In this document: one piece after another, positions 47,812 through 57,086 of the stretch
How the letters are laid out: each line of letters begins with the position of its first letter
Numbering within the stretch: position 1 is the first letter of the stretch
NCBI RefSeq assembly: GCF_025149785.1
Contig: NZ_CP102277.1
Coordinates: 496,001 to 560,000, forward strand
DNA: 64,000 nucleotides
Source of the DNA: Coprococcus comes ATCC 27758
Lineage (GTDB): Bacteria > Bacillota > Clostridia > Lachnospirales > Lachnospiraceae
Reading direction: 5' to 3'
The notes under the pieces: model-generated
Databases searched by the model: none
Told to the model about the DNA's origin: nothing
What the model saw: the letters and a program-made list of their open reading frames with translations, nothing else
Position numbers and translations under genes: made by a program

Positions 47812-48723
47812 TTAAGTAGCATTTCTGTTTTTCCTGACCTCGGTAGGTGTCATCTCGAAATGTTCAAAGAACATTCGGCGGAATAATTTATAATTTGTAA
47901 ATCCATGGCGCTCCAAAATATCTTTGATGGAATCATCAGTCGAAAGAATATCCTGGTAAATATAAGAAAGTCTTAATTCGTTCTGATATTCTAGAAAGGT
48001 AATTCCCATACATTTTTTAAAGAAACGGCAAAAATAGCCGGATTGCAAATAGGCAACATTTGCAATTTCCTCAATACTGATATGTTGTTTATAGTTTTGA
48101 CGGATGTAATTTAAGATCGTGTCAAGTCTTGCGCGGTCTTTATCTCTCTGTGTCTGATTTCCATGAACAACACGGATACTGAAATTATGATATAGCTGGA
48201 AAAGAATTTCAAAGAGCAGACTGTTGAAACGCAGGATAAAGCCTTCCGGACGGATATCATTTGCAATCTGCATCTGAACCAGCGTCTCTTTGAAGATATC
48301 GAGTTTTGTCCGGCGGACAGCACTTTCTTCCGGGTTTTCCAGATTGAATACCAGCTGGTCGGCATCCGGGAGATACAGAGAAAGAAAGGAGAGTGGTATC
48401 TGAAAGAGAATTGCTTTGTTCGGAGAGGTACACTTTGTAGAATGAATAATATCCGAATTGATCAGGATACACTCCCCGGCATGATACTCACGAACAGAAG
48501 ATTCCATGATGACAGTCAGATTTCCTTCTAATAGATAAATGATCTCTATTGCATGATGTAAATGAGCCGGAACATAGCTTCCGGGATCAATAGAGGTTCG
48601 AAAATGGACACCCGTTGATTCTAAAGTAGAGATGACTTCATAAGAGAAGGAATGATTGTTTTCGTTGCTGTTGCTTTTCTTTTTGGGACTGAAAAGCAGA
48701 TGAGGAGAATGCGTTGATGACAT
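47812..48723 (-). CDS. AraC-family regulator with cupin sensor domain
   Basis: 303 residues. N-terminal cupin-like domain (YVPAHLHHAIEIIYLLEGNL, EYHAGECILINSDIIHSTKC) and a C-terminal double helix-turn-helix (about 200-300: ISIEEIANVAYLQSGYFCRF, FLEYQNELRL, ILERHGFTNYKLFRRMFFEH, EMTPTEVRK). It is divergent from the GPH symporter gene and most likely activates the symporter-GH5-GH43 operon in response to a sugar. GGAAGGAAAA upstream gives the RBS. Confidence 0.9.
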   Translation of the reverse strand: MSSTHSPHLLFSPKKKSNSNENNHSFSYEVISTLESTGVHFRTSIDPGSYVPAHLHHAIEIIYLLEGNLTVIMESSVREYHAGECILINSDIIHSTKCTSPNKAILFQIPLSFLSLYLPDADQLVFNLENPEESAVRRTKLDIFKETLVQMQIANDIRPEGFILRFNSLLFEILFQLYHNFSIRVVHGNQTQRDKDRARLDTILNYIRQNYKQHISIEEIANVAYLQSGYFCRFFKKCMGITFLEYQNELRLSYIYQDILSTDDSIKDILERHGFTNYKLFRRMFFEHFEMTPTEVRKNRNAT

Positions 48724-48839
48724 AAATTTTTTTTCCTTCCTGTTTTAGAAAACACTGATCTTACTAAAGCCAAGTATATCATAATTTTAGAGAAATAAAA
48801 AGAGAATATCGACCTATATTTTGCAGAGGATAAGACCTA

Positions 48840-48869
48840 TTCACACCAGATGGGATATGATACTATAAT
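48840..48869 (+). promoter_or_regulatory. Promoter of the GPH symporter operon
   Basis: TTCACA (48840-48845), 18-base spacer, TATAAT (48864-48869), about 75 bases before the symporter start. Confidence 0.6.
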
Positions 48870-48944
48870 AGCGTAAACAAAAGGATGTTCAGTGCGCAAA
48901 GAACAAAACGGATGAAAAAAATATGCTGAAAGAGGAATAGAGAG

Positions 48945-50315
48945 ATGAATTCAAAGAACAAATTGACCTTTTCAAAGGTGGTGGAAAGATTTTCCTACGG
49001 ATGTGGGGATTTTGGATGCAATATTATTTATACGGCGATGTCAGCTTTCTTACTGTTTTATTATACAGATTATGCAAAGGTAAGTGCACTGGCTGTTGGA
49101 ACCATCATGATGGTGTCGAGAATTTTCGATGGTATCAGCGATATTATCATGGGTGTGATCGTGGATCGTACAAAATCAAGATTCGGTAAAGCAAGACCAT
49201 GGCTTCTTCGTATGTGTATCCCATTTGCAATTTCAGGGATTTTACTTTTTTCTGTACCGACAAGTTGGGCGGCAACACCGAAATTAGTTTATGTCTTTAT
49301 TACGTATAATCTGGTATCTACCGTTATTTATACAGCAATCAATGTACCATATTCTGCATTGAACGCACTGATGACACAGGATCCATATGAAAGATCGGTA
49401 TTAAGTATTTTCAGAAACCTGCTGGCAACTGCAGGAACCCTGACGATCAATACATTTACGTTACCTTTAGTTGAAACATTTGGAAATAATGCTTCTGCAT
49501 GGACAAAGACCTTCTGCGTATTCGGTCTGGTAGCCGTTGCAGCTTTCCTGATCAACTTCTTCGGAACAAAAGAACGTGTAAAACCGGCATCGGCAGGGGA
49601 AGACGGAAAGGTAGAAGATGTACCGTTTAAAGAAGGAATCAAAGCTTTATTTAAGAATAAATACTGGATCATGATGACCGGAATGCTTGCATTATTCTTC
49701 TTAATGTACTCTGTAAATGGTGGGGCAACCGTTTACTATGCAAAAGATATTTTAGGTGACAGAAATCTGGTATCAACGATCAACGGAATTTTCAATGTAG
49801 TACAGATTCTTGCAATGTTCTTCATTGCAATGCTGGTAAAACGTCTTGGTAAGAGAAATGTATTTGCAATCGGTCTGGTACTTGATATTATCGGAATGCT
49901 GCTTTTGAATTTCGTGGGTGGCTCTATGGCAGGAATCGTGGTCTCCAGTGTGATACGTGGAATCGGTAATGCATGTGGCGGAGCAACTATGTGGGCAATG
50001 GTTTCAGATACCATCGATTATGGTGAGTGGAAGACCGGATATCGTACAGAAGGTCTGGTAAACAGTGCATGCAGCTTTGGATATAAGATTGGAAATGGTA
50101 TTGGTTCTGCACTTCTTGGAATGATCCTGGAGGTTGGCGGATATGTAGGAGATGCAGCTGTTCAGAGTGCATCCGCACTCCGTTCAATCGAAGTCTGCTT
50201 CGTATGGATTCCGATCGCTGTTTATGTATGTGGTCTGATCATCATGAAATTCTGGAAACTGGATAAAGAGTTCCCGCAGATCATTGCAGACTTAAAAGCA
50301 CGTCAGACAAAATAA
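48945..50315 (+). CDS. GPH-family sugar/cation symporter
   Basis: 456 residues with about twelve membrane helices. The glycoside-pentoside-hexuronide signature is present: DGISDIIMGVIVDRTKSRFG followed by KARPWLL, plus YSALNALMTQDPYERSVLSI and the C-terminal DTIDYGEWKTGYRTEGLV. It imports a sugar or short oligosaccharide with H+ or Na+. With GH43 and GH5 enzymes downstream, xylo- or gluco-oligosaccharides are likely. Confidence 0.92.
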   Translation: MNSKNKLTFSKVVERFSYGCGDFGCNIIYTAMSAFLLFYYTDYAKVSALAVGTIMMVSRIFDGISDIIMGVIVDRTKSRFGKARPWLLRMCIPFAISGILLFSVPTSWAATPKLVYVFITYNLVSTVIYTAINVPYSALNALMTQDPYERSVLSIFRNLLATAGTLTINTFTLPLVETFGNNASAWTKTFCVFGLVAVAAFLINFFGTKERVKPASAGEDGKVEDVPFKEGIKALFKNKYWIMMTGMLALFFLMYSVNGGATVYYAKDILGDRNLVSTINGIFNVVQILAMFFIAMLVKRLGKRNVFAIGLVLDIIGMLLLNFVGGSMAGIVVSSVIRGIGNACGGATMWAMVSDTIDYGEWKTGYRTEGLVNSACSFGYKIGNGIGSALLGMILEVGGYVGDAAVQSASALRSIEVCFVWIPIAVYVCGLIIMKFWKLDKEFPQIIADLKARQTK

Positions 50316-50392
50316 AAAAATCATTGAATGAAAAGAGGCATCGGCGAAAGGCGGGTGCCTCTGCGGATAAAGAAGTAAGAGAGGTAAGGATC

Positions 50393-51559
50393 ATGAAAGT
50401 TAAAGGAGTCAATCTTGGAAACTGGCTGGTACTGGAAAAATGGATGAGTCCGGCGTTATTTGCAGGAACAACAGCGGAAGATGAGTACTATCTGCCGAGA
50501 CAGCTTTCCAAAGAAGTGTATGAGGCAAGAATTAAGATTCACCGTTCCGAATATATTACAGAACGTGATTTTGTGACGATCAAATCGATGGGAATGGAAG
50601 CTGTCCGGATTCCGGTTCCGTATTTTATATTTGGCGACAGAGAACCATTTATCGGATGTATCGAAGAACTGGACAAGGCATTTAACTGGGCAGAAGCGTA
50701 TGGCTTACAGATTCTGATCGATCTTCATACCGCTCCGCTTGGTCAGAATGGATTTGACAACGGAGGAATTTGCGGCGTATGTAAATGGTCAAAGCATCCG
50801 GAAGAGGTTGAATTTGTCCTGTCTGTACTGGAGCGTCTGGCAGAGCGTTACGGGGAAAGAAAAGGCTTATGGGGAATTGAAGTGATCAATGAACCGGTGA
50901 CAGAAAATATGTGGGAAACCATGAAGGTACCGGAGAGATATCCTGCAGTTGATCCTGAGCTGGCAGAGGGTTCCGGTCCGGTGACACTTGATTTTCTCAG
51001 AGGATTTTACAAAGACGCATACGACAGAATCCGGAAATATATGCCGGAAGAGAAATATGTGGTCATTCACGACGGATTTGAACTGAAAGCATGGAAGGGC
51101 TACATGCAGGAAGAAAAGTACAAGAATGTAGTCCTGGATACCCATCAGTATCTGATGGTTGCAGAGGCAAATGGCTGCGAGCAGACAATGGAAGGATATC
51201 TGAAGTATATCAGAGAACATTTTCAGAAAGATATTCAGGAAATGGAAGAATATTTCCCGGTGATCTGCGGAGAATGGTGCCTGTTCAATTCTCTGGCTTG
51301 TGGATGGGATACCAAAGGAGGACAGTCCGTATTGAATGGTCTGGACGGGGAAGTGGAAAGCTCCGTAAGTGATGAAGAAAAGAAAAAAATCTATCAGGCA
51401 GTGGCAGAAGCGCAGCTTGCGGCATGGAATACAGGAAGCGGATATTTCTACTGGAGCTATAAGCTGCTGACCGATACGGTTAATGACAAAGGCTGGACCG
51501 GATGGGACAGCTGGGATCTTGGAAGATGTGTGGACTTTGGCTGGTTCCCGAAGGTGTAA
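50393..51559 (+). CDS. GH5-family glycoside hydrolase, cytoplasmic
   Basis: 388 residues from ATG 50393 (GAGGTAAGGA upstream; the ATG at 50324 lacks such a site). Seen: VKGVNLGNWLVLEKWMSPAL at the start, acid/base Glu167 in GIEVINEPVTEN, nucleophile Glu294 in FPVICGEWCLF, and TGSGYFYWSYKLL at the end. This resembles the exo-beta-1,3-glucanase branch of GH5. There is no signal peptide, so it acts on imported glucosides or oligosaccharides inside the cell. The exact linkage is not predictable. Confidence 0.82.
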   Translation: MKVKGVNLGNWLVLEKWMSPALFAGTTAEDEYYLPRQLSKEVYEARIKIHRSEYITERDFVTIKSMGMEAVRIPVPYFIFGDREPFIGCIEELDKAFNWAEAYGLQILIDLHTAPLGQNGFDNGGICGVCKWSKHPEEVEFVLSVLERLAERYGERKGLWGIEVINEPVTENMWETMKVPERYPAVDPELAEGSGPVTLDFLRGFYKDAYDRIRKYMPEEKYVVIHDGFELKAWKGYMQEEKYKNVVLDTHQYLMVAEANGCEQTMEGYLKYIREHFQKDIQEMEEYFPVICGEWCLFNSLACGWDTKGGQSVLNGLDGEVESSVSDEEKKKIYQAVAEAQLAAWNTGSGYFYWSYKLLTDTVNDKGWTGWDSWDLGRCVDFGWFPKV

Positions 51560-51671
51560 AGGCAGAAGGATATTTGGAATCCAGAAATGTTCTGACCGAT
51601 TTTAATAGCAAGGTGATAATGGGATGCCAGAGAAAAAGAGAACGGCATCTGGTCATATAGGAGGAGAAATC

Positions 51672-53321
51672 ATGATTCATAACCCGATTTTCAAAGGATT
51701 TAACCCGGACCCGTGCATTTGCAGAAAAGGGGACGATTATTATATAGCAGTATCAACATTTGAATGGATGCCTGGAATCCCGGTTTACCATTCCAAGGAT
51801 ATGAAGAACTGGGAACTGTACACACATGTACTGACAGATGACGAAGAAGTCGATCTGAAAAAGCTTCCGTCAGCAAAGGGAATCTGGGCACCGTGCCTGA
51901 CTTATTGCGAGCAGGAGGATCTGTTCTATGTCGTATATGGAGTGATGAATTCCATGAACGCAAGATACTTTGATGTGGACAATTATGTGATTACGGCAAA
52001 AGACATCCGCGGACCGTGGAGCAAACCGGTCTATCTGCATTCAGCAGGATTTGATGCTTCCATGTTCCACGATGATGACGGAAGAAAATGGGTAGTATCT
52101 CTGGAGTGGGAGACCCGTGAAGGCTATGAGAAGCCGGGAGCAATCTGCATGATCGAATATTCACCAGAGAAGCAGGAAGTGATCGGATATCCAAAGCGTA
52201 TCTGGAACGGTGGGACCGACCGGGGATGTATCGAAGCACCACATCTGACCAAGAGAAATGGTTATTATTACATTATGTGCGCAGAAGGTGGAACCGGATA
52301 CAATCACTGTGTTACCATGGGACGGTCAAAAAATGTATGGGGACCATATGAAGGCGATCCGATGAACCCAATCGTAACGAGTGTACCGGGCATATCTTAT
52401 GAACGTCAGGATCCGGATCATCTGAAACCGAAATATTATAATCCGGACAGCGTTCTTCAGAAATCCGGTCATGCAAGCTATGTGGAAACTTCCCTTGGAG
52501 AAGTGTATCTTGTCCATCTGTGCGCAAGACCATTTGCACCGGAGCTGCGCTGTACACTGGGACGTGAGACTGCAATCCAGAAAATGAAGTGGACAGAAGA
52601 CGGATGGCTTCGGATGTATGATGATGACAATCTTGCAAAAGAGTATGTGGAAGAGAGCGGGCTTCCGGAGTACCCGGTTCCGCAGATTCCGTCATTCGAT
52701 GATTTCGATGGAGAAGAGCTTGGCAACTGGTACTATGCGCCGAGAATCATGCCGCAGAGATTTGCAGATGTGAAGGCTCGCCCGGGTTATGTGAGAATTC
52801 GCGGACAGGAATCCAGAACCTCTCTGAACAAAGTAAGTATTCTGGCAAGAAAGCTGACCAGCGTCTATGCAAGGGTGACAACCAAAATGGAATTCAAGCC
52901 GGAAACCCATCAGCACAGCGCCGGACTGATCATGTATTATGACAACATGAACTACATCAACCTTCGTAAATATTACAGCCAGACACTGGGACAGAGTGCA
53001 CTTTCCATCATCCATCTGGAAAATGGAACCAAGACAGAACTTCTGAATACCCGTATTCCGGTAGAGGATGTGCCGATCTATCTGCGGCTGAATATTGAGG
53101 GGAGAAAGTCCTGGTTCGAGTGGAGCTATGACGGAGAGCAGTTTGTGAAAATCGGCGGACCATTTGATACAACAAAATTCTCGGATGAATACTGCAAATA
53201 TGGTGAGTTTACAGGAACATTTGTAGGACTGACCTGCGCGGACAGAGTGCTGCATAAGCATTATGCGGACTTTGATTTCTTCGAGTATGTTGCGGATGAG
53301 GAGAAAGGGATGCCGAGATAA
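51672..53321 (+). CDS. GH43-family beta-xylosidase
   Basis: 549 residues from ATG 51672 with TAGGAGGAG upstream; the longer reading frame from 51624 is rejected. Five-bladed propeller domain: base Asp13 in FNPDPCICRKGDDYYIAVST, YHSKDMKNWELYTHVLTDDE, and an acid Glu in VETSLGEVYLVHLCARP. The C-terminal jelly-roll domain (about 340-545) is typical of xylosidases of this family. There is no signal peptide; it removes xylose from imported xylo-oligosaccharides, or arabinose from arabinoxylan pieces. Confidence 0.9.
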   Translation: MIHNPIFKGFNPDPCICRKGDDYYIAVSTFEWMPGIPVYHSKDMKNWELYTHVLTDDEEVDLKKLPSAKGIWAPCLTYCEQEDLFYVVYGVMNSMNARYFDVDNYVITAKDIRGPWSKPVYLHSAGFDASMFHDDDGRKWVVSLEWETREGYEKPGAICMIEYSPEKQEVIGYPKRIWNGGTDRGCIEAPHLTKRNGYYYIMCAEGGTGYNHCVTMGRSKNVWGPYEGDPMNPIVTSVPGISYERQDPDHLKPKYYNPDSVLQKSGHASYVETSLGEVYLVHLCARPFAPELRCTLGRETAIQKMKWTEDGWLRMYDDDNLAKEYVEESGLPEYPVPQIPSFDDFDGEELGNWYYAPRIMPQRFADVKARPGYVRIRGQESRTSLNKVSILARKLTSVYARVTTKMEFKPETHQHSAGLIMYYDNMNYINLRKYYSQTLGQSALSIIHLENGTKTELLNTRIPVEDVPIYLRLNIEGRKSWFEWSYDGEQFVKIGGPFDTTKFSDEYCKYGEFTGTFVGLTCADRVLHKHYADFDFFEYVADEEKGMPR

Positions 53322-53361
53322 GTGATGAGATAGAAATATAAGTGTGTTTTTGTGAGATGAT

Positions 53362-53421
53362 AAAAAGATCCTGCTAAAATCAAAGCTTGTTTAGGCAGTG
53401 GTTTTATACAGGATCTTTTTT
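53362..53421 (+). terminator. Terminator after the GH43 gene
   Basis: AAAAAGATCCTG and CAGGATCTTTTTT form the outer stem around a 36-base loop with inner AAAATC/GGTTTT pairing; T run after. Confidence 0.75.
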
Positions 53422-53482
53422 AGAAAATGAGATTTTTCATTAATTACACGGTGTAATGGATAAAATAACCATAATGTGCTGA

Positions 53483-54418
53483 TTATGCACTTTTTTCAAT
53501 TTTCTCGATAATGTTATTGATTATGGAAATATCTGTTTCCAGTTCATCTGCTATCGTGTCTGGAGTTTTATTTTTGGCAAGTTTTTTTTCAACCATTTCG
53601 GTAAGCAGTTTTTCTTTTCCGGATTCTATTAATTCATCTAAAGCTGTACACATATTAAATTGACCTCCTTCTTTTTCTGACGCTGCATAGTTTATCAGTT
53701 CCTGCGAGCCGGTGATTGCGCCAATTACAATTCCTAACTCATTTGTAAGATTTTGATCTTTGTAGATACTTGTAATTTTGCCATAATTTTTGCCATAAAT
53801 CAACCGGCTTACATCAAATATTGTCTGGACATCTTTATTTTTGAATTTTAGATTTTCGCTGTTTCTGAGCTGTAATAGGTTCATCTTATAATCGGGCACA
53901 AGATTCTCAAGATAGTCTGGCAGTTCCAGCATTTCTTTCAAACTGGTTGCCCCGTCCCATTCCTTTTCTCCGTAATAAATGCACAGAGTGATTACAGGAT
54001 GCAGCCGGTCTGTTTTTTTGAATCTGGATAGAAATTCATCTTTTGTATTTGTGGTCTTTTCATCCAGATTCTTTTTTGCAATTTCATTATACTCTTTTAA
54101 GTATGAAAGTGCATCCTCTATCATATGTCTTAGTGGCATTGCATAGTGGATTTTCTGTTGGTTTTCAATACCCCAGATCACAAAATCCATTCCATAGGCT
54201 GTCTTTTTTACGACATCTCTCAGCCGCTGGATTGTTTCTATATGTCCGTTGAATTTCAGGACAGATGAAAGATCTACATCAGCTTCCCTGAGATCTTCCG
54301 GGTGCAGCTTTTGTTCCCCGTCAAACAAGACTGCATTGAACAAATCTGCGAAATGCGCATTGTCTTTCCAGAAATTTTTCAGGACAATATCCGCTTTCGC
54401 TGTGTTTCTCGGTGACAT
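53483..54418 (-). CDS. Rpn-family recombination-promoting nuclease / transposase-like protein
   Basis: 311 residues from ATG 54418, chosen because GGAGGAAAA precedes it; 22 extra residues from 54484 lack an RBS. N-terminal PD-(D/E)XK-like region: KADIVLKNFWKDNAHFADLF (about 8-27), NAVLFDGEQKLHPEDLREAD, YGMDFVIWGIENQQKIHYAM with the D/E-Q pair, then VITLCIYYGEKEWDG. C-terminal helices. E. coli RpnA relatives are DNA endonucleases promoting recombination. Many Clostridia carry several copies, as single genes like this one. Confidence 0.85.
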   Translation of the reverse strand: MSPRNTAKADIVLKNFWKDNAHFADLFNAVLFDGEQKLHPEDLREADVDLSSVLKFNGHIETIQRLRDVVKKTAYGMDFVIWGIENQQKIHYAMPLRHMIEDALSYLKEYNEIAKKNLDEKTTNTKDEFLSRFKKTDRLHPVITLCIYYGEKEWDGATSLKEMLELPDYLENLVPDYKMNLLQLRNSENLKFKNKDVQTIFDVSRLIYGKNYGKITSIYKDQNLTNELGIVIGAITGSQELINYAASEKEGGQFNMCTALDELIESGKEKLLTEMVEKKLAKNKTPDTIADELETDISIINNIIEKIEKSA

Positions 54419-54589
54419 ATCATTTTCCTCCTTTGTTTTTTGTGTTTGGTATATAAGTATAAAACCCGTTGTTATTGAAAGCAATCTCGAAAAATTTCGT
54501 TTTGAATGGAATATCTTTGGTGTCCGGGATAAGACATGAAAATATTATTTTATACTCAAAACTTTTTTGAGAATAACGAGTAAAAAGAT

Positions 54590-55588
54590 TCAGACTTCTT
54601 CAGAAAAGCTCACGATCACAGTTGGATATCCGCTCTGTTTTAGTCTTCGTTCCATCATGGCAGCATCATTCAATACATCGAACTGACCGACCAGAACCCG
54701 GTCATACTGGCTGCTGTCATCAATCCGGGCAGGGAAATCCATTTCGGTCAGTTCATTAAGAAGCCGTCTGGCATACGCCGGATTTCGGAATGCACCGACC
54801 TGCACACTGTAGGTTACAGATGGAGAAGAATTAGGAAATTCGGAGTCTGTATTTTCATCAGACGGATTCATGTGAGCAGAGTCTGACGTACAAGGAGAAT
54901 CAGGGACTGAGCCTGAATTTGTCAGGGTACCAACATCTGATTTTGCAGAACCGTCAGCAGGAGAAACGGAATCAGAAGTATCTGCATCAGAAGAAGTCCT
55001 TCCGGATTCCGATGCGGTCGAACTGTTTCTTGCGCCTTCTGGTTTCCAGAGCCCTTTTTCTTCCAGCGTATCCAGGATTCCATCTGCAATTGCCTGCGCA
55101 ATATCATTGAAGTTCTTATCGAAAAGAGTGTTGTCAGAATCAGAATTGATAAAACCGACTTCGATCAGAAGCGCCGGCATTTTTGTACGGCGAAGGACAA
55201 CCAGATTTGGGCGCGCCTTTACTCCGAGATCCTTGAACCCAACTGTCTCCAGCTGTGCATTGATATTTTCCGCCATCTCATATTTGATACCGGAAAGGTT
55301 ATAGATCAGGCTTTCCACACCCATGTACTGATTGGCAAGAGGACTGGAATTCCGGTGGATCGATATGAAGAAATCCACACCGGCTTCGTTTGCCTCTGTT
55401 GCTTTCTGGAAAGGTGTCTCATAAATATCCGTTGTCCGTGTGTATTCCACATCAATTCCGCTGTTTTGTAAAATTTCTCCGATCGCAAGCACCAGCTTCA
55501 GTACATCATCCTTTTCCTGGCGACCATTATACACAGCTCCCGGATCACGTCCTCCGTGACCGGCATCGAGCATGATAGATACAGGCAT
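54590..55588 (-). CDS. N-acetylmuramoyl-L-alanine amidase with SPOR domain
   Basis: 332 residues. Amidase_3 domain (about 1-175): zinc-ligand motifs SIMLDAGHGGRDPGAVYNGR and FFISIHRNSS, catalytic Glu in ALLIEVGFINSDSDN. A Ser/Asp/Thr/Pro-rich linker (about 185-255) is followed by a SPOR domain (VTYSVQVGAFRNPAYARRLL, YDRVLVGQFDVLNDAAMMER). It would cleave the amide between MurNAc and L-Ala in peptidoglycan. The ATG follows GAGGT and there is no signal peptide, which is odd for a wall enzyme; release may be by another route, or it acts inside the mother cell. Confidence 0.88.
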   Translation of the reverse strand: MPVSIMLDAGHGGRDPGAVYNGRQEKDDVLKLVLAIGEILQNSGIDVEYTRTTDIYETPFQKATEANEAGVDFFISIHRNSSPLANQYMGVESLIYNLSGIKYEMAENINAQLETVGFKDLGVKARPNLVVLRRTKMPALLIEVGFINSDSDNTLFDKNFNDIAQAIADGILDTLEEKGLWKPEGARNSSTASESGRTSSDADTSDSVSPADGSAKSDVGTLTNSGSVPDSPCTSDSAHMNPSDENTDSEFPNSSPSVTYSVQVGAFRNPAYARRLLNELTEMDFPARIDDSSQYDRVLVGQFDVLNDAAMMERRLKQSGYPTVIVSFSEEV

Positions 55589-55790
55589 AGATATACCTCA
55601 AAAAATGAACTTTATATAATATATGTCGGATATCCTGAAAAGTGAAAATGAGAAATCGATTAAGAAAAATATGCTACGTGCTGATTTAACAAACATTTAA
55701 ACCAACCATGATAGTTCTGCACCCGTAGATTTAATACAATAAAACTGTCAAAAGAAACCCACATAAACAAAAACAGAAGGAATGACAGTT

Positions 55791-55907
55791 ATGGCACCAT
55801 TTATCATCGGAATCATCGGAGGCACCACAATCATAGCAGGCGGCACATATCTCTTAGAAAAAATAGCTGAATATATCGAACAAAACAATCAGACAAAAAG
55901 CATTTAG
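55791..55907 (+). CDS. Small 38-residue membrane peptide
   Basis: ATG 55791 follows AGAAGG by about ten bases and the frame runs to a TAG at 55905-55907: MAPFIIGIIGGTTIIAGGTY, then LLEKIAEYIEQNNQTKSI. One Gly/Ile-rich membrane helix followed by an amphipathic acidic tail. No family recognised; such short peptides are often toxins, chaperones or regulators of membrane proteins. A nearby ATG at 55782 is too close to the RBS. Confidence 0.5.
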   Translation: MAPFIIGIIGGTTIIAGGTYLLEKIAEYIEQNNQTKSI

Positions 55908-56032
55908 TTGCTCTTGATACCAGATTGCAGAAAAATAAATTGTCAGGTAGGAAATATAATGTTATGATAAATCTGTAGCGATATGCTACAGGAAAGCAAT
56001 CATTAGTTTGTTGATTACGTTTCTTGTCTTTC

Positions 56033-56060
56033 TTGACCGGAAGAACAAGAAAAATATATT
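56033..56060 (+). promoter_or_regulatory. Promoter of the sigma-like gene
   Basis: TTGACC (56033-56038), 16-base spacer, TATATT (56055-56060). The spacer and -35 overlap a TTTCTTGT/ACAAGAAA inverted pair (about 56019-56052). Confidence 0.5.
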
Positions 56061-56090
56061 CATACATTATAGAATCGGGAGAATCAAAAT

Positions 56091-56780
56091 ATGGCAGAAA
56101 GATTAGAATTTCGTGAAAAACTTGCAGGGATCCTTACCCTGTGTGAAAGCCAAAATAACATCACAGACAAAGCCACAGTCGAAGCTTACTTCGCAGAAGA
56201 CAATTTATCAGCAGAACAGATGGAGCTTGTATTTGATTATCTTCTTTCCAAGAAAGTAATCGTAAAAGGCTACGTCAAAGCCGGTGGTTCGATCAAAAAT
56301 GCAGAAAACACCGAAGAACCGATCCGATATACCCAGGAAGAACAGGATTATTTAAACCTTTACGAGCAGGATCTGAAAGGATTAAGAGATGGGGATCCAT
56401 TAAAAGAACTCCTACCGGCAATCCTCACCATGGCAAAAGAGATGCACAGGGCAGATATCTACATCGGAGATCTCGTCCAGGAAGGCAACATGGGACTCAT
56501 GCTCGCCATGGAAGACCATGCAGATGATACTGAAGCCCTTTTAAGCATGGCAAAAGAAAGTATGCAGGCACTTCTTGAATCTCAGGAAGAGACTAAAAAA
56601 CAAGATAACCGCATGGTAGAAAAAGTCAACGACCTTGATGAACAGATCAAAAAACTTTCCGATGAACTCGGCCGAAAAGTCAGCGTAGACGAGCTGGAAG
56701 AATTCGCCGGCATCACCGAAGATGAGATCAGCAACATCTTAAAACTAGCCGGTGAAGAACTTCCCCCGGAAGAGAAGTAG
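56091..56780 (+). CDS. Sigma-factor-like protein lacking promoter-recognition segments
   Basis: 229 residues. Residues 8-60 resemble sigma-70 region 1.1 (EDNLSAEQMELVFDYLLSKK). Residues 103-141 resemble regions 2.1-2.2, the core-polymerase binding part (LLPAILTMAKEMHRADIYIG, DLVQEGNMGLMLAMED). Residues 175-222 resemble region 3.0 (KLSDELGRKVSVDELEEFAG, ITEDEISNILKLAGEE). The aromatic FSTYA-WWIRQ segment that opens and reads the -10 is replaced by an acidic/glutamine-rich stretch, and region 4 is missing. It may bind polymerase core or otherwise regulate sigma function, but this is inference. AATCGGGAGAAT precedes the ATG. Confidence 0.65.
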   Translation: MAERLEFREKLAGILTLCESQNNITDKATVEAYFAEDNLSAEQMELVFDYLLSKKVIVKGYVKAGGSIKNAENTEEPIRYTQEEQDYLNLYEQDLKGLRDGDPLKELLPAILTMAKEMHRADIYIGDLVQEGNMGLMLAMEDHADDTEALLSMAKESMQALLESQEETKKQDNRMVEKVNDLDEQIKKLSDELGRKVSVDELEEFAGITEDEISNILKLAGEELPPEEK

Positions 56781-56893
56781 AAATATACTGCAGAAAAAAA
56801 TTATTTTACATAAATACATGTAGTTGATATTACACTATCGTCATACTCTAAAAGTACGAAAAGAATATCTGCAACCAACAAACTTCAACAGTC

Positions 56894-56932
56894 AACAGAA
56901 CCCACAGCCCGAAGATGGCTGTGGGTTCTGTT
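56894..56932. terminator. Strong 16-bp hairpin
   Basis: AACAGAACCCACAGCC and GGCTGTGGGTTCTGTT pair perfectly around a seven-base loop. T runs are short on both strands, so it may be a weak bidirectional terminator between convergent genes. Confidence 0.6.
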
Positions 56933-57086
56933 TCTCATAAATCATTCCATTCTGTTTTGTCTTGAAAAACCAGAGGGAGAGGTTATTGCAGCCTCTCCAT
57001 CGTCCCTTCGCACAATCGAGTAAGCTGACGCCTACTCGATTGGTATACTTTGTACACCATCTCGCTTGACAGCTCGATGATGTACA

